Origin: Alicyclobacillus_A sp963788285
GTDB taxonomy: Bacteria; Bacillota; Bacilli; Alicyclobacillales; Alicyclobacillaceae
Assembly (NCBI GenBank): GCA_963788285.1
Contig: CAWBGB010000012.1
Coordinates: 62,001-126,000 of the forward strand
Length of the DNA stretch: 64,000 bases
Direction of reading: 5' to 3'
Shown: piece by piece, positions 51,516-61,292 of the stretch
How positions within the stretch are numbered: the first letter of the stretch is position 1
Layout of the letters: every line of letters starts with the position of its first letter
Position numbers and translations under genes: made by a program
The notes under the pieces: model-generated
What the model saw: the letters and a program-made list of their open reading frames with translations, nothing else
What the model was told of the DNA's origin: nothing
The model's database searches: none

Positions 51516-52724
51516 TTATGCAGCCATTTTCTGTACCTTCTCTGGAATGAATGGTTGAACATCTCTAGCCATCGCGACCAGCATTCGTGCCAGCTTTCCA
51601 ATCAGCTTCATAATCGATTGCATCTTAGACATTCGCTTCACCTGAATGTTCTCTGCATGTAATTCTCGAAATACAGAATGGTAGAGTAACGGTAAGATAC
51701 AAGTGTTTCCTAAGTAACGAACTCCCCCGTTTGGTGATCTTAACCTTGCCTTTGTACTTTCCGGAACTTCGTTCTGCCAGGTTTAGGCCAGCTTTCCGTA
51801 ACAGCTGGCTACCATGGTTGAGCTGTCGCAGATCCCCAGCAAAGGACAGGATCACCGCAGTCGAAGACGGTGTCGCTCCAATGGACAAAACTAATCTGCG
51901 CAAGGAACTTCCGGGAGAATACACTCAATTTCCTGGTCGGCTTCATCGATCATCTTACGAACCCATTCGTACGCATCTAGAAGGTGCTGCAACTGCCGCT
52001 TGTCCTCATCTAAACCTGTGGTATCTCCAATGCTGCTTTTGGCGAGATGAATCAACTGGCTTGCCTTCCGCATCCCCGTGACGCCACCAGGACGTGACAT
52101 ATGTTGTTGCCACACTTCAATAAGCTGCTCAGGTTTTAAGTCTTGCAAATCTCTTGGACTCGGATACGCACGTAAGGTGGCAAGTGAACGGATGGAGAAC
52201 ACTTTCTTCTTCTTGAAGACGAGCGTGTACTCGGGGAAATGAATGTCTAGCCAGCGAACGATTTGATTCTTAAACCGTCCAGATTCCTTTACCCAGAACT
52301 CACGGTTCTTAACGATGGCTCGTAGTCGCTGAAAGATTTCATCGCTTGGCGTAAACGGGGTGTAGTATCCTCTACTGACAACATCCGCAATAACCAAGGC
52401 ATCCTTTGGGTCGCTTTTGGATGGAGAGTTGTCCCGATTCTCTTTATTTCGTTTTGTCGTGAGTGGATTAACCAGTACAACGTCAATTCCCTGTTCTACA
52501 AGCCAGTTCGCGATGTTGAACCAATAATGCCCCGTTGACTCCATGCCCACGATGACATCATCCATCCCATGAACCTGTTGTAGGTGACGGATTGTTCGTT
52601 CCAACTGCTTAAAACCACTTCGATTATTGTCTACCATCACAGCACACTTTGTTAGCGCTATACCTCGAAAGTTTGTTGCTTGTGCAGCATGCTTTTCCTT
52701 CGCGATGTCGATACCGACTACCAA
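51516..52724 (-). pseudogene. IS110-family transposase, two frameshifts
   Basis: DEDD RuvC-like domain from MVVGIDIAKEKHAAQATNF (TTG at 52724), DVIVGMESTGHYWF, then SDPKDALVIADVV. The first frame ends at 51891 after PEVPCAD. The Tnp_20 domain continues one frame over (LVLSIGATPSSTAVILSFAGDLRQL, the IS110 Ser-bearing region). A second shift near 51680 leads to FRELHAENIQVKRMSKMQ and a stop at 51516. The catalytic residues are present, but the protein cannot be made as one chain. Confidence 0.8.
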
Positions 52725-53003
52725 TGTGGACGGCGAAATCCGCTCATCCGTTGATTCTCGGTTTTCATTTGATTAGACTTCATAGTAACGCCTCCTCGTA
52801 TGTGGCTCTGCACTGTTTTCGATAGATTCAGTGTAATCCACGACATGCGAAATGGGGCCGGTGTCGTTCATTATGACTATGACTAGTTGAAGATGAGTCG
52901 GTTGTTTGGCACTATAGAATCAATCTAAGAAAGTATGGCAGATGTCCTTCACCCATTGTGCTGATTCCTCCAACATTCCATACGTCACACATCCATTTTA
53001 GAA
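52725..53003. other. Non-coding stretch upstream of the IS110-type gene
   Basis: About 280 bp. In IS110-like elements the 5' non-coding end can specify the guide (bridge) RNA. I see no strong stem that proves it here and no gene. The element's end cannot be fixed because the family makes no inverted repeats. Confidence 0.3.
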
Positions 53004-53297
53004 TCATAACGACTGGGTAAAATAATCAAGCAAGGTGCAAACATCACACTTTGCTTGATTGTTCTTCTTGTGAAAAGGCATGAACACGCGGTGTTGGGTG
53101 TAATTCCTTGATCCCCGAGTATTTTTGTGCTTAGCAATTGCAATTTTCCATCCGAAAATCCGAAAGATCATCAACCGACGCACCTTGCTTAGTGGCTTAG
53201 ATCGACAAGTCGAACTCCTAATTTTCTGCTTTTCTATTAGCAGACGGCTGATTTTCTCCTCAATCCGTTGAATTTTCTTCGTTTCCTTTGATTTCAT
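53004..53297 (-). CDS. Possible small basic protein (97 aa)
   Basis: Lysine/arginine-rich (MKSKETKKIQRIEEKISRLL, coiled-coil-like start), with a weak AGGGTG ribosome binding site. It lies downstream of the cation/proton antiporter on the same strand, beyond a GC hairpin. No family recognised; may be spurious. Confidence 0.3.
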   Translation of the reverse strand: MKSKETKKIQRIEEKISRLLIEKQKIRSSTCRSKPLSKVRRLMIFRIFGWKIAIAKHKNTRGSRNYTQHRVFMPFHKKNNQAKCDVCTLLDYFTQSL

Positions 53298-53317
53298 CTG
53301 TACACCCTGATGTCGAT

Positions 53318-53355
53318 GGGGGAGCAAACGCCGCCATTTTGCAAACTGCTCCCCC
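53318..53355 (-). terminator. Hairpin after the cation/proton antiporter gene
   Basis: Perfect 9-bp stem GGGGGAGCA / TGCTCCCCC with a 20-base loop, 10 nt past the antiporter stop. No T-run follows, so its terminator function is uncertain. Confidence 0.45.
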
Positions 53356-53364
53356 TTCCATTCG

Positions 53365-54708
53365 CTATTCTATACTTGGAGCTAAGTCAAACTGTACCTC
53401 TTCCTGAGCCTTTTGAATGACCAAGTTCTCATCGCCAGGCATAAGCCGTTTGCCACTTTTCAGAACGTGTCGCAACCACCATCCAGCCATCCACGAAGTG
53501 ACCAACGCGAGCATGACCAAGATGGCAAAAAAGTTTTGATTGATAATCCCGAGTGCATATGCCGTGGAAGACAGCACAATACCTGGACCACCACGCGCAT
53601 TCATGGCTGCGGCAAAGTTCAAGCTTGTGAGCTTGTCGGTCTTAATCGCACGGCACGTGAAATACACAACGACGGACTGAACAATCGTGGCAAAAATTAG
53701 ATACAAGATGAAGAACCCGAAACTGAAGTTCTTCGCCAGGTTCAAATTCAAACCGACGATAGCGAAGTACAAAGGAATGAAAAACGAGAAGGCAATCCCT
53801 TGAACCCCTTGTTCGAGTCGCTTAAAGAGATGTTCCGGTAAACTAAATTTGGTGGCAACGCCTGCCAGTATTGCACCGTACATTACATCAACTTGGAGGT
53901 ATCCAGCGATATCGGAGAGAGCGAAAAGGATAACGAGAAAGTACCCCAAAAACGAAGCACGGAACAAAAAATTTCCGCGTCTTGATGTGAGCCGTCTGAG
54001 CCCCCATGGAACGACGCCGATGCAAACAATCAAGAAGGCGAAGGTGACAACCAGGCTCTTCGAGACGACCCATGCGTTTATTCCTCCAGCAGCTCCGCCA
54101 TGTGCCCCCGAGACGATACCAGATGCGATGGCAAGAGCAACCCACAGAATCAGGTCATGTACACCCGCAATGGCAACGATGATTTTTGCAAACCGAGAAT
54201 GCATAATCCCAAGGTCGGAGAAGATTTTCGATATGACTGGGATAGATGTCACAGCAATGGAAATGGATACAATGATTTTTAGGGCAACCACGCTGTGATC
54301 GGGTCCCAAAAACTGACCTGGGTTAAAGAGATACGTTGACAGCCAACCGACAATGAAGGGAATGATGGTAGACCCCAGGATAATCGCGATTCCGGTTTTA
54401 ATGTCCGCCTTTGCGAACCTGGATTGGAACTTCAATCCTGCGGTATACAAGAGAAGCAGTTCCCCGATGTAATAAATCAACCCAAACAAACTGCCTTCTG
54501 ACGAGAAGCCCTGGTACAACCAGTGAAATGCTGACGGAAATAATGCACCCATGAACGTGGGTCCGAGGATGAGTCCCCCGGCGACCTCCCCGATCACCCG
54601 TGGAATGGATAATCTTTCAGCGACATAACCGAGCAAATTTGCAGCCGCCAAAAGAACCACCATGCCAAACAGGAATCGAGCCAAATCTCCTGCTGGTAGA
54701 CTAAACAC
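53365..54708 (-). CDS. Cation/proton antiporter, CPA2 (KefB-like) family
   Basis: 447 residues, twelve or so membrane helices of the Na+/H+-exchanger fold: RVIGEVAGGLILGPTFMG (helix 2 loop), GELLLLYTAGLKF, the ion-site region SISIAVTSIPVISKIFSDLGIMHSRFAKIIVAIAGVHDLILWVALA (the aspartate of the conserved D-pair position) and a late NARGGPGIVLSSTAYALG. No TrkA-N or TrkA-C regulatory domain follows. The start is GTG at 54708, with GGGGAGG upstream; a longer frame adds 39 residues without support. It probably exchanges K+ or Na+ for H+. Confidence 0.9.
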   Translation of the reverse strand: MFSLPAGDLARFLFGMVVLLAAANLLGYVAERLSIPRVIGEVAGGLILGPTFMGALFPSAFHWLYQGFSSEGSLFGLIYYIGELLLLYTAGLKFQSRFAKADIKTGIAIILGSTIIPFIVGWLSTYLFNPGQFLGPDHSVVALKIIVSISIAVTSIPVISKIFSDLGIMHSRFAKIIVAIAGVHDLILWVALAIASGIVSGAHGGAAGGINAWVVSKSLVVTFAFLIVCIGVVPWGLRRLTSRRGNFLFRASFLGYFLVILFALSDIAGYLQVDVMYGAILAGVATKFSLPEHLFKRLEQGVQGIAFSFFIPLYFAIVGLNLNLAKNFSFGFFILYLIFATIVQSVVVYFTCRAIKTDKLTSLNFAAAMNARGGPGIVLSSTAYALGIINQNFFAILVMLALVTSWMAGWWLRHVLKSGKRLMPGDENLVIQKAQEEVQFDLAPSIE

Positions 54709-54872
54709 CTCTTTTTCCTCCCCATATGGTATTGATGCCCAAGTGTTCGGGCAACTTGAAATACCGTATGTGGGAAAATCTGAGTCGTCCAAGGCGAATG
54801 TCCACCTTGGACAAGCGTTTACCATTTTCGGGCTTGAACTTAAACGTATGTACCAATCTGACCATAAAATGA

Positions 54873-54912
54873 AATGGCTCCTACAAATCGCCGTGATTTG
54901 TAGGAGCCATTA
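54873..54912. promoter_or_regulatory. Strong hairpin in the antiporter leader
   Basis: Perfect 17-bp stem AATGGCTCCTACAAATC / GATTTGTAGGAGCCATT with a 5-base loop. It lies 165 bp upstream of the antiporter start; on the minus strand it is followed by TCATTTTATGG. It could be a transcription attenuator for the antiporter mRNA or the terminator of a lost gene. No known riboswitch sequence recognised around it. Confidence 0.5.
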
Positions 54913-55123
54913 TCCTGCAAAGGAGTTTAAAGGTGAGCTCCATCACCCTGCTATTCAAATCTTTCCTCCTCACATCATACTCAAAATCGCACTATGAGAC
55001 ACTGTTGCTGCCTAATTTCATGTGTCCGGCTCGTCTCCATCCACACCGCACTGTGCCTCCCAGCACAGCATGGCTTCCATACGGTGATGTAGGACCGTAA
55101 TAATCTCGTTGGGGGAAAGTAAA

Positions 55124-55645
55124 GTGCGTAAGTTGGGTAAACGAACATTATTGGGGTCCATTGCAGAGCTGACAGTAGCTCTTGGCTCTCTGACTGCAGC
55201 ACAGGCAGCAACAACAGGCTACAGTCAACAAGTTGTCTCTACGATTAATTTACCTGGTCATTCTACCAAAGGAGACGTGGTGGCAGCAGATCCTGGTGCA
55301 AACAGGGTCTACGTTTCCCAACAAGGCAACAATGCGATTGACGTCATTAATGCGAAGACTAATACGGTCAAAGCGACCGTCCATGGAATTAACAAGAGAT
55401 TTGGCGTGACATATGACAGGAATTTCGTTTTTGCAGCATCAACCGGAGATAGAGCAGTTTACGTCATTTCAAAAGACAACTGGCAAATTGTCAAGAAGGT
55501 GCCCGCTGGTGGAAAAGGCGCAGACGGTATTGTCTATGATTCCAAAGATTACACGGTTGCCGTTGTGAACGACTTCACGAACAATGTCGAATTTATCAAC
55601 GCCGATAGTCTAAACCCTCTTTCCATCTTTTATACCCGGAAATAA
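55124..55645 (+). CDS. Secreted YncE-like beta-propeller protein, truncated
   Basis: 173 residues with a signal peptide (RKLGKRTLLGSIAELTVALGSLTAAQA, cleavage after AQA). Then about three repeats of the YncE/40-residue YVTN type: GANRVYVSQQGNNAIDVINAKTNTVKATV, then NFVFAASTGDRAVYVISKDNWQIVKKV, then YTVAVVNDFTNNVEFINADSL. Relatives have seven blades and over 300 residues, so the gene is cut short, probably by a deletion or shift at the 3' end. The GTG start at 55124 has GGGGG upstream. Whether it still makes a stable protein is doubtful. Confidence 0.65.
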   Translation: MRKLGKRTLLGSIAELTVALGSLTAAQAATTGYSQQVVSTINLPGHSTKGDVVAADPGANRVYVSQQGNNAIDVINAKTNTVKATVHGINKRFGVTYDRNFVFAASTGDRAVYVISKDNWQIVKKVPAGGKGADGIVYDSKDYTVAVVNDFTNNVEFINADSLNPLSIFYTRK

Positions 55646-55676
55646 AAAGAGGCTATGTACATGTATACATAGCCTC
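55645..55676 (-). terminator. Terminator after nrdJ
   Basis: GAGGCTATGTA / TACATAGCCTC inverted repeat (11-12 bp) with a short loop. On the minus strand it is followed by T5 and more T, 58 nt beyond the nrdJ stop. Confidence 0.85.
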
Positions 55677-55733
55677 AATGCTTACTACGTCTTGGTTTTT
55701 AGTGATTCACTACGCCTATACAAAATACCCGGT

Positions 55734-58700
55734 CTAACACTTACTATAACCGCAAGCTTCACATTCGTAGCAGCCTCCGGTGCGCACCAGGCTGTGTTGG
55801 TGGCAGTTCGGACACAGATCCTTCGCGATGGAATAGCTACGTAATGCCGAGCGTTCCTGCTCCTCAGCCGCAGTCTCCTGGCTGCTCGCCCATTCATTGA
55901 AAGCAGCCTTGCGCATCGGGAATGTTTCCGAGTGCTCAATCAAAGCCTTGGCGATGGCATCCGGCACGGAGGTAATGCGGCGGTCGCCGAAACCGACCGA
56001 GTTGGAACCACCAATGCCCGCGAAATGCTTCACTAATTCCGCTTCCTTGTTCGGATTGTGCGAATCTCTGAGATACAGCGTAATGGCGCGGCCGAGCGCT
56101 TCGTTTGCGGCATACACGTCGCTTCCCGCCTTGCCGATGTTGACGAACATCTCGAGGGCCAGGTGTTCCTCTGGATCGTCGTTGATGGTGATGTACGCTT
56201 TGCCGAGCGGCGTGTCTTTTTTGTAGGTGGCACCATACAACACATCTGGACGGCGACGTTTCACGTACGTCTGTTGTCCCGTTTGCGGTGCAATTGTGGC
56301 TGCCACATCGACCATCTTCGCGGTCTCTGAAGACTTTGCGACGTCTTCCTGGTCGTCTTCCTTCTTCAGCGACAACACCTGTTCCGAGCGAGAGCCATCG
56401 CGGTAAATGGTAATCCCCTTGCACCCCAGTTCGTACGCCAAGTCGTACAATCGCTTGGTGTCTTCCACAGTGTACGAATTCGGGGCGTTGCAGGTCTTCG
56501 ATATCGAACTGTCAATCCATTTCTGAAGCGCGCCCTGCACCCGCACGTGATCCTCTGGCGCTAAGTCCATCGCTGTCACAAAGTAGTCAGGAAGCTCGGC
56601 GCCAGGGTGCGTCTCATAATACTCCTGAACAATGCTCGCGTGTTCTTCGAACATGCCCAGACGCGAGTTGCGGAAGTACGACCACGCGTAGTACGGTTCA
56701 CACCCAGTGGAGCAACCAACCATCGTACCCGTGGTACCCGTCGGAGCAATGGTCATGGTTGTGACGTTGCGCACACCGTGTTGACGAATCGCCTCCACCA
56801 CGTGTGGACGCTCCCTAGCCATCTGTTGCATATAGCCAGACTGCAAGAAGAGCTCCGCGTCGAATTTCGGGAACGGACCATTTTCCTTCGCCAGTTCCAC
56901 AGATTCCAGGTAGGACCACTCTGCCATCATGCCCATGAGCACATCGATGAACTTCACTGATTCCTCAGATCCGTACCGTATGCCGCAGTACAAGAGCAAA
57001 TCGTGCAAACCCATGATGCCAAGCCCAACGCGACGCTCATTCATCTGGTTGATACGGTTCTCTTCAAATGGATAGTACGTGGCGTCGATGACCGCATCCT
57101 GGAATCGAATTCCTGTGCGCGTGGTTTCCTCGAGTTCCTCCCACTTTACGTGGTGCAGCAAAAACTCCGTTCGGTCTTCGTCAAAGTGCTTCCTGAGCCA
57201 ACTACGAATGTACGCCTCTTTCGCTTTGTCCTTAAACTCCACACGTTGTCCGGAGTCCTCGAATCCAGTCGCAAAGCGGCTCAAGACGACAGCACCGAGG
57301 TTGCAAATGCCGTTTGCCGGAAGTGGTTGTTCACCACAAGGGTTCGTTGCCACAAGCGGGTTAAAATACCATGAATTGGACATCCGATTGGCCCGTCCCA
57401 AGAACACGACACCGGGCTCAGCCGATTTCCATGCGGACGTCACCAATTCGTCCCACAGTTCACGAGCAGACAGGACTTCCGTCACCTCGAAAGGTTGTCC
57501 GCTGTCCGTCCACTTATCAAAGTCGCCGTCGAATTCCGAGACCGCTGTCTGCGGGACAAACCCGATTTCCCAAAGCTCTCCATTTTCTTTCGCTTCCATG
57601 AACCGCTCGGAAATACCCACAGAGATGTTAGCGCCAGTGATCACGCCGTCCACTTGTTTGCAGCGAATGAACTTCAGGACGTCTGCGTGTCTATCGTTCA
57701 AAATTAACATTAACGCACCGCGGCGCGATCCGCCCTGCAGCGTCAACTGACAACCAACACTCATGATTTCGCCGACCCCGACTGGTCCGAAGCCGTCACC
57801 GAAGACCTGGTTGCCCTTGTCGTACAGCATGCCCCAGGAATACGCGCCAGAACTCCGCCCGTTTACGCCGCGCACGTAACTATACCGCGGACGCAGCGAC
57901 GACAAGACCACAGACACGCGCTTCTTCTCGGCCATGCGCTCCCACATATCCGCCAGCGTCGAGGCAATCGTGCTTCGCCGGTCCCCCGGATACAACACGG
58001 TGCCCACCAAATCGGTCATGACGAGGGCGCCGCTCTGTAGAATTTGGTCGTACAAGTCGCGGGCGGAAACAGGATCGGAGAAGGTCACAGGGCGACCCGC
58101 GGCCATCCAGTCCTCAATTTTTCCGTTCCAAAGGTCGTCGTACCCTTCCACGGACGTTTCTGGAAACACAAACTGCCACTGTGCGTCTTCTTCAACTGCG
58201 CGCAAAAACTCGCGGTTGACGACGTACCACCTTTGTGCTGTGCGGATACGTTGTCGTCAAAAAGTCAGGCAGGTCAGCGTGCCATACATCCAACACGAGG
58301 TGCAGTTCGGACACGCGAGAACCCTCTGAGACAGGAATGTACGTACCCTGTGGTGGGATGCGCGACAGGTTCATGCCGACGCCACCACTGCGGGCTTGAA
58401 TTTCCAGGGTCTGGCCGAACGATTCCGCGTAATCGCGCATGGTTGGCCCCACACTGGGGATGACGAAACAGTTGTAACTCGTGGTCTGCAAACCAGTGCC
58501 CATGGAGGCATTGATTCGACCACCTGGAACGTATTTCCAGTGACTCTGTAGTTGATAGAACTTTTCCGCCCACAGTTCAGGGTCATTGGTGACTTCGGCC
58601 GCTCCACGAGCCACCCGACGCCACATGTCGCGAGGAGCCGTCTCCAGTAACACGTCAATTTGGTGAAACGGTAGTACCTCACGGGCTCCGTCTTTCAACT

Positions 58701-58923
58701 CGACGGTCGCCGTCTTGTCCTCCTCGTGAATCTCAACGACACGCGCTAATTCGTGATATGCGCGCTTCTTATCTAATACCGCCACGACGAGCGACCCGAC
58801 GGCGAGGCTGTCTTTCTTTACGTCTTTCAACAAGTACCTATCTGCAACAATTCGCTCACCGGTGCTACCCAGCCGGTCTTCATCCGTAAACGGCAACATG
58901 CTTTGACCAACGGTCTGTTCCAT
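55734..58923 (-). pseudogene. nrdJ: B12-dependent class II ribonucleotide reductase, one-base frameshift
   Basis: Would reduce ribonucleotides to deoxyribonucleotides with adenosylcobalamin, without oxygen dependence. About 1063 codons. The first frame runs from ATG 58923 (AGGAG upstream) through SYNCFVIPSVG and GVGMNLSRIPPQG, then misreads after about residue 232. One extra C on the plus strand in 58227-58231 (AAAGGTGG instead of AAAGTGG in the coding sense) breaks it; without it the text reads STKWYVVNREFLRAVEEDA. The second frame holds SLRPRYSYVRGVNGRSSG, NPCGEQPL (active-site cysteine), IAPTGTTG and a C-terminal CPNC...CxxCGYSKC zinc ribbon/redox tail. Possibly a sequencing error. Confidence 0.88.
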
Positions 58924-58935
58924 GCTTTTCACTCC

Positions 58936-59412
58936 TCACTTCCCCTTGTCAGAGGATTCCGTCAATAGCGAAAGGACCTCTTGAGCCAGCGTTTCCACGT
59001 CCCGGAACTCACGGTACACAGCCGCGAACCGGACGTAGGCGACACCGTCGAGCTCACGCAACGCCTCCATGACTTTTTCGCCAATGACGGTGGATGGTAC
59101 TTCGCGCTCGTACTCGAGGTGCAGCGACCGCTCTATGCCAGCGACGACTTCTTCCACTTTCTCTGCGGGAATCGGCCGCTTTTCACAAGATTTCATGACG
59201 CCTCGGTACAGCTTTTCGTAAGAAAACTCTTCGCGCTTCGCGTCTTTCTTAATGACCATCAGAGGCCGATGTTCCACGCGTTCGTACGTTGTGAATCGTC
59301 GTGCGCATTCCGGGTTGGTGCATTCCCGGCGGCGCCGGATGGTGTTACCGTCGTCCCCCGCGCGAGACTCCACAACGCGGGAGTTGTCTGTACTACAATA
59401 AGGGCATCTCAC
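58936..59412 (-). CDS. nrdR: Transcriptional repressor NrdR
   Basis: 158 residues. N-terminal zinc ribbon (MRCPYCSTDNSRVVESR, then RRRECTNPECARRFTTYERVE), followed by an ATP-cone (PLMVIKKDAKREEFSYEKLYRGVMKSCEKRP). Senses ATP/dATP and represses ribonucleotide reductase genes. The stop is 12 bp before the nrdJ start, so the two form an operon. Two NrdR boxes lie about 165 and 210 bp upstream, implying autoregulation together with nrdJ. Confidence 0.96.
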   Translation of the reverse strand: MRCPYCSTDNSRVVESRAGDDGNTIRRRRECTNPECARRFTTYERVEHRPLMVIKKDAKREEFSYEKLYRGVMKSCEKRPIPAEKVEEVVAGIERSLHLEYEREVPSTVIGEKVMEALRELDGVAYVRFAAVYREFRDVETLAQEVLSLLTESSDKGK

Positions 59413-59576
59413 GCCTTTATCCGCCTCATTTCTTTACCTTGTACGGTCGACAAAATTCGCCAAACACGGACACCACAAAGGCCGACAATGTTCAGTTCGG
59501 ACGTGTTATGTATGGGGTAGTACGTCTCACAAGCCAACTCATCACCATCAGTAAATCCCACACCCGCAATGCATAC

Positions 59577-59592
59577 ACCACATATATAGTGT
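59577..59592. promoter_or_regulatory. NrdR box 1
   Basis: ACCACATATATAGTGT, close to the ACACWATATATWGTGT consensus for NrdR. Lies about 165 bp upstream of nrdR. Confidence 0.82.
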
Positions 59593-59619
59593 TCACAATT
59601 CGTACATGGCTCATTATAC

Positions 59620-59635
59620 ACACTATATATGTGGT
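59620..59635. promoter_or_regulatory. NrdR box 2
   Basis: ACACTATATATGTGGT, the exact reverse complement of box 1, centred 43 bp away (about four helical turns). Paired boxes at whole-turn spacing are usual for NrdR. Confidence 0.82.
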
Positions 59636-59776
59636 TATCAAGACTATGAAAAACTCTGCAAATCTCTCATTTCACCTCACCCCATTAGGGGTTTTGAGAG
59701 AATCGGCCAAAGCCGAGGGGCAAAAAATGGAGGGGAATATTTTTCGACACTCGGAGAAAACGTGGTCACCCAGCGT

Positions 59777-60592
59777 TTATTCTAGAAACAACGAGGCGAC
59801 GGATGGCCACGTCTCATTCGGCTGCCATCGTCCGCTCGCTTCGCCTTTTTGGGGGTCCGAGTAAACCACGCCAGTCTGAACGTGAATGGTATATACCCCG
59901 CTCAACACGCCGCTCGCGACATCCGTCTCCAGATTGTCGCCAATGACCAGAACGTCGTCTGTGGATAATTGGAATCGTTCCAGTACGTACTGCACAAAAT
60001 CCGGATTTGGTTTGCCTGCAACGTACGGAGACACACCGGTAGCGGTGCTGACAAAGCTTCCAAGCGCCCCGTTTCCAGGGAGAAACGTATCGTCCGCAGG
60101 AAGGCGTACGTCTGCATTTGTCAGGACAAATTCGCCAAGACGCACTACCAGATTGCAAAACCGTGCCAACGATTGATATGTTGCTGTTGGGTCCAATCCG
60201 AGCACAGCCGCCGAACATTCTACCACGTCTGCTTCATCCGCCGCTACGGCAACTGGTACAAACCCCGCTTTTTCTAATACAAAGGACAGTCCAGATTGGC
60301 CAAGGTACCCCACCTTGCTACCTTGCGTCACCGTGCGCTGCAGATATCGAGCGGCTGCCTGCGCAGACGTGCACACCTCGTTCGGAAATGCGTCAAATCC
60401 AAGGCGCTTCAACTTTTGACAGACATCGTCCGGCGTCCTCGTGGCGTTGTTCGTAAAAAACACAGGCTGAATGCCCCGATTGCGCAGCCTGTTCACAAAC
60501 TCGACCGCTCCAGGAATGACGGTCTCTCCCCGATACAACGTCCCGTCTAAATCCAGGAGAGCTGCTTTCCAACGACGTTGTGTGTGGTTCAT
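59777..60592 (-). CDS. HAD-IIA family sugar-phosphatase-like protein (NagD-like)
   Basis: 271 residues. Motif I ALLDLDGTLYRGETVIPGA, motif II FFTNNATRTPDDVCQKL, cap domain of the C2 type with GLDPTATYQSLARFC, then motif III KPNPDFVQYV and motif IV VIGDNLETDVASG. NagD/AraL-like phosphatases of Bacillota act on sugar phosphates or 4-nitrophenylphosphate-like substrates. The start is ATG at 60592, with GGAG 8 nt upstream; a GTG overlapping the preceding stop (60601) is the alternative. It forms an operon with the adenosyltransferase gene. Confidence 0.9.
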   Translation of the reverse strand: MNHTQRRWKAALLDLDGTLYRGETVIPGAVEFVNRLRNRGIQPVFFTNNATRTPDDVCQKLKRLGFDAFPNEVCTSAQAAARYLQRTVTQGSKVGYLGQSGLSFVLEKAGFVPVAVAADEADVVECSAAVLGLDPTATYQSLARFCNLVVRLGEFVLTNADVRLPADDTFLPGNGALGSFVSTATGVSPYVAGKPNPDFVQYVLERFQLSTDDVLVIGDNLETDVASGVLSGVYTIHVQTGVVYSDPQKGEASGRWQPNETWPSVASLFLE

Positions 60593-60597
60593 GTGGT

Positions 60598-61176
60598 TCA
60601 CTCCATGAAAGGATTTGGTTTGACTGCGTGAAAATCGACGCCCGGTTCCGCGACGGCGGTTCGGGCGTTGACAACACGTGCCATGATGAAAAGCAGGTCA
60701 GACAAGCGGTTGAGATACTTGCGAATCATGGGCTGGACCGAATCTTTCTTTTCCAAGGCGACAATGCACCGTTCAGCGCGGCGTACAACCGTACGGGCAA
60801 GATGGAACGCCGCAGCCGCAGGATGCCCTCCCGGTAAGACGAATTGTTTGAGGGGTGGTGTCTCCGCGTCCAGTGTGTCAATCATGCGCTCCAACAGATC
60901 CACATCCGCCTGGTTAATGTAAAATCCGTCGCGCTTGTCCTCCGGCGTGGCAAGGTCGCGCCCTACGTCAAACAAATCGCGCTGCACGCGCTCTGAAAAC
61001 CGAATAATGTCTTCAAATTGAGGGTCAGATGAGATGTGTGCGACAGCCACACCGATGGTGGAGTTGGCTTCGTCGACCGTCCCGTACGCCGTCACCCGTA
61101 GAGAATCTTTACTAATTCGTCGACCGTAGATCAGACTCGTTTGCCCTTCGTCCCCAGATCTTGTGTAGATTTTCAT
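60598..61176 (-). CDS. Cob(I)alamin adenosyltransferase, PduO type
   Basis: 192 residues. Transfers the adenosyl group of ATP to cob(I)alamin, making the coenzyme for class II ribonucleotide reductase. Signature MKIYTRSGDEGQTSLIYGRR (ATP loop), VDEANSTIGVA, FVLPGGHPAAAAFHLARTVVRRAER and NRLSDLLFIMARVVN are all typical. GGAGGGG lies upstream of the ATG at 61176. It shares an operon with the HAD phosphatase and lies close to nrdJ, fitting a supply role. Confidence 0.95.
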   Translation of the reverse strand: MKIYTRSGDEGQTSLIYGRRISKDSLRVTAYGTVDEANSTIGVAVAHISSDPQFEDIIRFSERVQRDLFDVGRDLATPEDKRDGFYINQADVDLLERMIDTLDAETPPLKQFVLPGGHPAAAAFHLARTVVRRAERCIVALEKKDSVQPMIRKYLNRLSDLLFIMARVVNARTAVAEPGVDFHAVKPNPFME

Positions 61177-61292
61177 ACATTCCCCTCCAGTCACTCGATT
61201 CTTTTCCGACTTATTGTACTATGGGAGGTACACGGACTGTCATCCGCGGATGACAGCCGTGATACAAATTCCGCGTACAGGAGTGAGGCACC

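Noticed and set aside
59409..59621. Minus-strand 70-codon frame upstream of nrdR
   Set aside because: It overlaps NrdR box 1 and the leader of nrdR, has no ribosome binding site and no recognisable domain; more likely leader DNA.
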